Assembly (NCBI GenBank): GCA_028554755.1
Contig: JAPTOF010000005.1
Location: 1,757,501 to 1,821,500, forward strand
Direction: 5' to 3'
DNA: 64,000 bases
Source of the DNA: Cordia subcordata
Taxonomy: Eukaryota > Streptophyta > Magnoliopsida > Boraginales > Cordiaceae
The notes under the pieces are model-generated. The model did not search any database, was not told where the DNA came from, and was given only the letters and a program-made list of their open reading frames with translations. Below, piece by piece: positions 60,804 to 64,000 of the stretch. The translations under genes and the position numbers were made by a program. Position 1 is the first letter of the stretch. Each line of letters opens with the position of its first letter.

Positions 60804-61480
60804 TTATTTATGGTACTGATACCACAAGACCATTTTTCTTGACAATATTGAAAAAATATGCAGGTGTTTCCAATGTTGATCAATGTTGTTGGAAAAAACT
60901 AAACCGTCATCAATGTAAACAATAAGAAACTTTGAGAAAGGGTTGAAAATATAGTTCATGATTTTTTGAAATTCTGAAGGGGTGTTTTTTAGACCAAATA
61001 GCATAACATTCCATTCAAATTGTCCAAAGGGGATATTGAATGCTTTTTTATATCTATCTTCCTCTTTGAATTGAATTTGATAGTGACCTAATTTCATATC
61101 AAATTTGAAGAAGATTTTTCCATGAAAAAGTCGTTTTAGAAGATCTCTTTTATTGGGAATTGGAATATCTTATCCATTTAAGGGCTTCATTAAGAGGTTT
61201 ATAATTTATAACCATTCTTGGGGCTTCTTTTTCGACTTTGGCTGAATTTTGGACATAAAAAACTGAGCAGCTCCACGAGCTTTTGCTAGGCCTTATTAAT
61301 CCTTTATCAAGAAGATCTTAGATTTCTCTTTTGTAATATTCAAGCAGTCTTCACCCATTTGTAATGGTTGAGATTTCATAGGAATCATTAATTCAGAAAA
61401 TTCCTTGTAATATGGAAGGGAGACTTCATGTTTTTTATGTTGCCAAAAGGCTATTGGATTTGAAGCATAGACTTTTGACT
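60804..61480 (-). pseudogene. pararetrovirus reverse transcriptase remnant
   Basis: The open part 61097-60804 carries F-G-Q-F-E-W-N-V-M and G-L-K-N-T-P-S-E-F-Q and the catalytic Y-I-D-D (60906-60917). Upstream, 61480-61100 gives further RT N-terminal motifs in shifting frames with stops. The pattern fits Caulimoviridae, perhaps the Florendovirus/Petuvirus side. The remnant is not functional. Confidence 0.75.
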
Positions 61481-62242
61481 CAAGTTTCTCTTAAATTGTT
61501 TAATTTCTTATTGAATTTTTTGTTGTGACAATTGTTCTTGAATTCTTTTCAATTTAATATCTTCTTTAAGATACTCAATTTGGACAATTTTGGAAAGATG
61601 TAGTTTAGATTATACTTATTTTGTTTTCTATTGCAAGGTCTTTAAGAAGATTTAGATTTCTTTCTCGAGATGGGTCAACAAATTCGAACAAGATCTCTTA
61701 GGAGAGAATGTTTGAGATTATTCCTTTTGGAGGTGATTGAGAAACGTTGAATAAGATTGAGAAAAGGTGTTCTAAGGATCACTTATGTATCAAGATTTTT
61801 AATAAGTAAAAATCTTGTTTTAATACAAATTCTTTCCTTACAAAAATGTGTGTTAGTTAATTTGCAATTCACAAAGACTTTCCATCCATTCCTCCTCACC
61901 TTCAACCAAAAATTCCTAGACAATGGCCTCTTTATCCTCTTCCTAAACTCCAATCTCTCAAAACCAATAAAACATATCCATTTTGGTAAGAATCCCACAA
62001 TGAACTTTGCCAAACTCTTTAATTCAAATAGTAATTTGCTTCTTTTTCTTGAAACATTCTCTCGGGTTACATTAAAACCTTCCACCCAAACCCCTCAACC
62101 AACATCGACTTCTTTTTCTACCAAAAGTCAATACATCCAAAAATTGTTCAAAGAATTGCTTTTATTGAACGAGACCTTGCTCACCTCAAAGAACCCTAGA
62201 AGGTTCTTAAATAACTTTTTTTCCCCATTTCTTCCCTGTGAA

Positions 62243-63660
62243 TGGCAAGCTAGCTCTAGAGGGGGGTGAATAGAGCTTGAAAATTTCTTTCTTGCAAATT
62301 CCAAGATTCTTATATTGCGTGGATTATGGAAGCATAAAACAATAATCGAACAGCATGATACAAGCAAAATCAAGACTCACGAAGAAAAATAAAGAATACC
62401 CCGATTTATAGTAATTCGGTCACCAAGCCTACATCTACTACCTAAGGTGTCCCACCTTAGGATTTTCAAAACAACTTCACTAAACTTGAGCTATTCACAA
62501 GTTGGATAAGCTCAAAAACCAATCTTTACAACTTTGATTTCAACCAAAGTCAAAAGACTCATTGAATTTCAAACCCACAAGGCTAATCTACCTAATAACC
62601 CAACTTTTGCAAGATATAGATAATGAAAAGTGTAAAGCACAAGTTGGATTCGGTATACAATACAAGACCTATAGATGCGTTGAAAAATGTAAAAGTTCTT
62701 CTTGTATTGCTCTCTTTCTCTTTTCTTTTCTTTTTTTTTTTTTGCTTTTTCAAACTTTGAAGCTCTCAAATCTTGGGTTCTTATCAAAACACTAAAGATA
62801 GGTGATATTTATATGCCTCTTTTGAAAAATAGCTGTTAGACATAGATTATATACCAAAATAAGAGTTTTTGACTACTGTAAAAAGATAGGGTAAAAAATC
62901 ATATGTCTAACGGCTAGTTAAAAAATTTGAAAACTGAAGCTTCTGGATGGACTTTCTTTCATATCGGTACATCGACAAGGTGCTCCTAAAAAGCTCCAAG
63001 TGAGGTAGATTATGTCCGGTACCCCGACAAGAGCAAAACATAAAACCTTTAAAAACTTCCTGTCGAATTAGGAAAAAACAAAATCAGTACCCCAGCAAGG
63101 TTATTCTGACAGTACTCAAAAGACAATTTTTAAAAGACAGACATGACCTATCACCTTAAAGACAAGTCTAAGCCATTTTTAGCATAAAGGCAGTTTGAAA
63201 AAAGCAAAGGCATTTTAGAAAACAAGCTATAGGCATATAATATCTCAATATTAACTCTGACAGAGAGAGAGAGAGTGAGAGAATTAGAAGATAAAGACCA
63301 AGGCATCTTTACAATAAAAATAACTACTACTACTCTCCTTATGTCTTCTATCTCCATCCTTATATCACCGCACCACTTGATATTAGCAATCTTCAATGTT
63401 CAAGGTGATGGATGATTATCTCTTAGGCATAGGTTTAGTATTGCTCAAGGACTCAAACAACTCATTAGAATCAATGAAAACACCCTTGAGTTCTTAAAGC
63501 AATCATTTACCTTTGTTTATATATGCCATTCATCCAAAACTTATAATCAATCATCATGATCATTTATCACAAGCATAAACTCATAATCACATATTCTACA
63601 AGTAATTTGGTTTTCATCATTAGTTTTCATCCCCGAAACACAATCGACTTCATAGCTGTA
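62243..63660 (+). repeat. repeat family X, copy 2
   Basis: It begins TGGCAAGCTAGCTCTAGAGGGGGG and interrupts the right arm of the pararetrovirus inverted repeat, which resumes at about 63725. Shared phrases with copy 1 (14822-15684 plus 26875-27600) keep the same order throughout. A 'cggtaccccgacaag' motif recurs three times (near 62968, 63017 and 63089). It has a T/C-rich run at 62727-62750 and no coding capacity. The right boundary is approximate. Confidence 0.6.
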
Positions 63661-63724
63661 ATGTCAATATTCCCAAACCAAAAAAAATAAAAAAACGCAA
63701 ATATTTTATGAGTTCATTTTAGCT

Positions 63725-64000
63725 GATACAGATTCAATTGAGATAACTCATAACAAAACTGCTGATTCAACATCTCACTCAAAAATTCAAATCAAAACAA
63801 TCCTTTCCCCCTCATAATGAAAAATACCTCTTCAACAATCAAAATTCTTTTCTGAACCGTTTTCTCCCAACCTTCAATTATTAGGACTATATGGAAGCAT
63901 GACACAAAGTCCTCCTTTTCAAAAATTAGACACATTAACATTCTTTGTTCATTTTCTTTTGCAAACAATTCCAAACTAAAAATACCCTATATTGGCTTTT
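63725..64000. repeat. right arm of inverted repeat, outer part
   Basis: Reverse complement of about 59430-59665 and of the sequence just left of element C (48180-48206, 'ttggaattgtttgcaaaaga'). It therefore represents the uninterrupted form of element C's target. It continues past the window end. Confidence 0.7.

Larger units (their letters stand above)
59426..62242 (-). mobile_element. endogenous pararetrovirus (Caulimoviridae) locus, decayed
   Basis: A minus-strand viral RT/RNase H remnant lies at 60.3-61.5 kb. The sequences on either side of it, 59.43-60.1 kb and 61.86-62.24 kb (continuing at 63.72-64.0 kb), are inverted copies of each other. There are no LTRs, and the RT resembles caulimovirid rather than Ty3 enzymes. 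It is riddled with stops and frameshifts. The locus extends left of element C (47460-48206) and probably past the right end of the window. Confidence 0.7.

Noticed and set aside
1..64000. CRISPR arrays, bacterial operons, rRNA or canonical tRNA genes
   Set aside because: None seen. The spliced gene, LTR elements and plant pararetrovirus show nuclear plant DNA, and the short palindromes in the LTRs lack the regular spacing of a CRISPR array.

Overview
The window is nuclear DNA of a flowering plant: AT-rich, dominated by nested transposable elements, with one intron-containing host gene. The species cannot be named from the sequence. The host gene, on the + strand at 30985-43994, encodes a 243-residue Golgi Qb-SNARE of the GOS12 (Gos1/GS28) family. 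Its six exons were placed by GT/AG junctions and an unbroken frame.

1-14.8 kb is a deep nest. Bases 1-4917 are the 3' half of a Ty3/gypsy element of the Athila type (element A). It sits in a diverged LTR (4918-6588), which abuts a reverse-strand LTR (6589-7926), which abuts a decayed Ty1/copia relic (D, 7927-8709 and 12190-~14152). The relic is split by a solo LTR (E, 8710-12184; target duplication gtaaa), itself split by a second solo LTR (F, 9515-11330; duplication ctatc).

14.8-30.3 kb: an unclassified repeat family (X) is split by a full-length Athila-type element B (15685-26874; LTRs about 1.89 kb, tRNA-Asp type primer site, broken gag-pol). After it come unclassified repeat-like sequence and a 229-bp Tourist-like MITE with TTA duplications, just upstream of GOS12.

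30.3-45.1 kb: GOS12. Intron 2 is 9.7 kb because it holds an old copia relic (H) and a structurally complete copia element (G, 36646-41862, minus strand, duplication atatt). Inside G's leader lies a 260-bp miniature LTR retrotransposon (TRIM/SMART type, duplication gaatg). Downstream of the gene is an 801-bp terminal-inverted-repeat element carrying a minisatellite and a tRNA-derived SINE with an 11-bp duplication.

45.1-64 kb: AT-rich spacer, then a decayed endogenous pararetrovirus (Caulimoviridae) locus on the minus strand. It is split by full-length Athila-type element C (48207-59425, perfect duplication aaact). Viral reverse transcriptase and RNase H remnants lie at 60.3-61.5 kb between inverted arms; the right arm is split by a second copy of repeat X.

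Elements A, B and C are one family. Shared features are a cluster of CCGGTCGACCGG-like palindromes upstream of a TATAAATA box in each LTR, a hairpin beside each of two polypurine-like tracts, and an antisense open frame in the 3' noncoding region. No gag-pol seen in full is intact. Only A's visible part (RNase H end and integrase) is open throughout.
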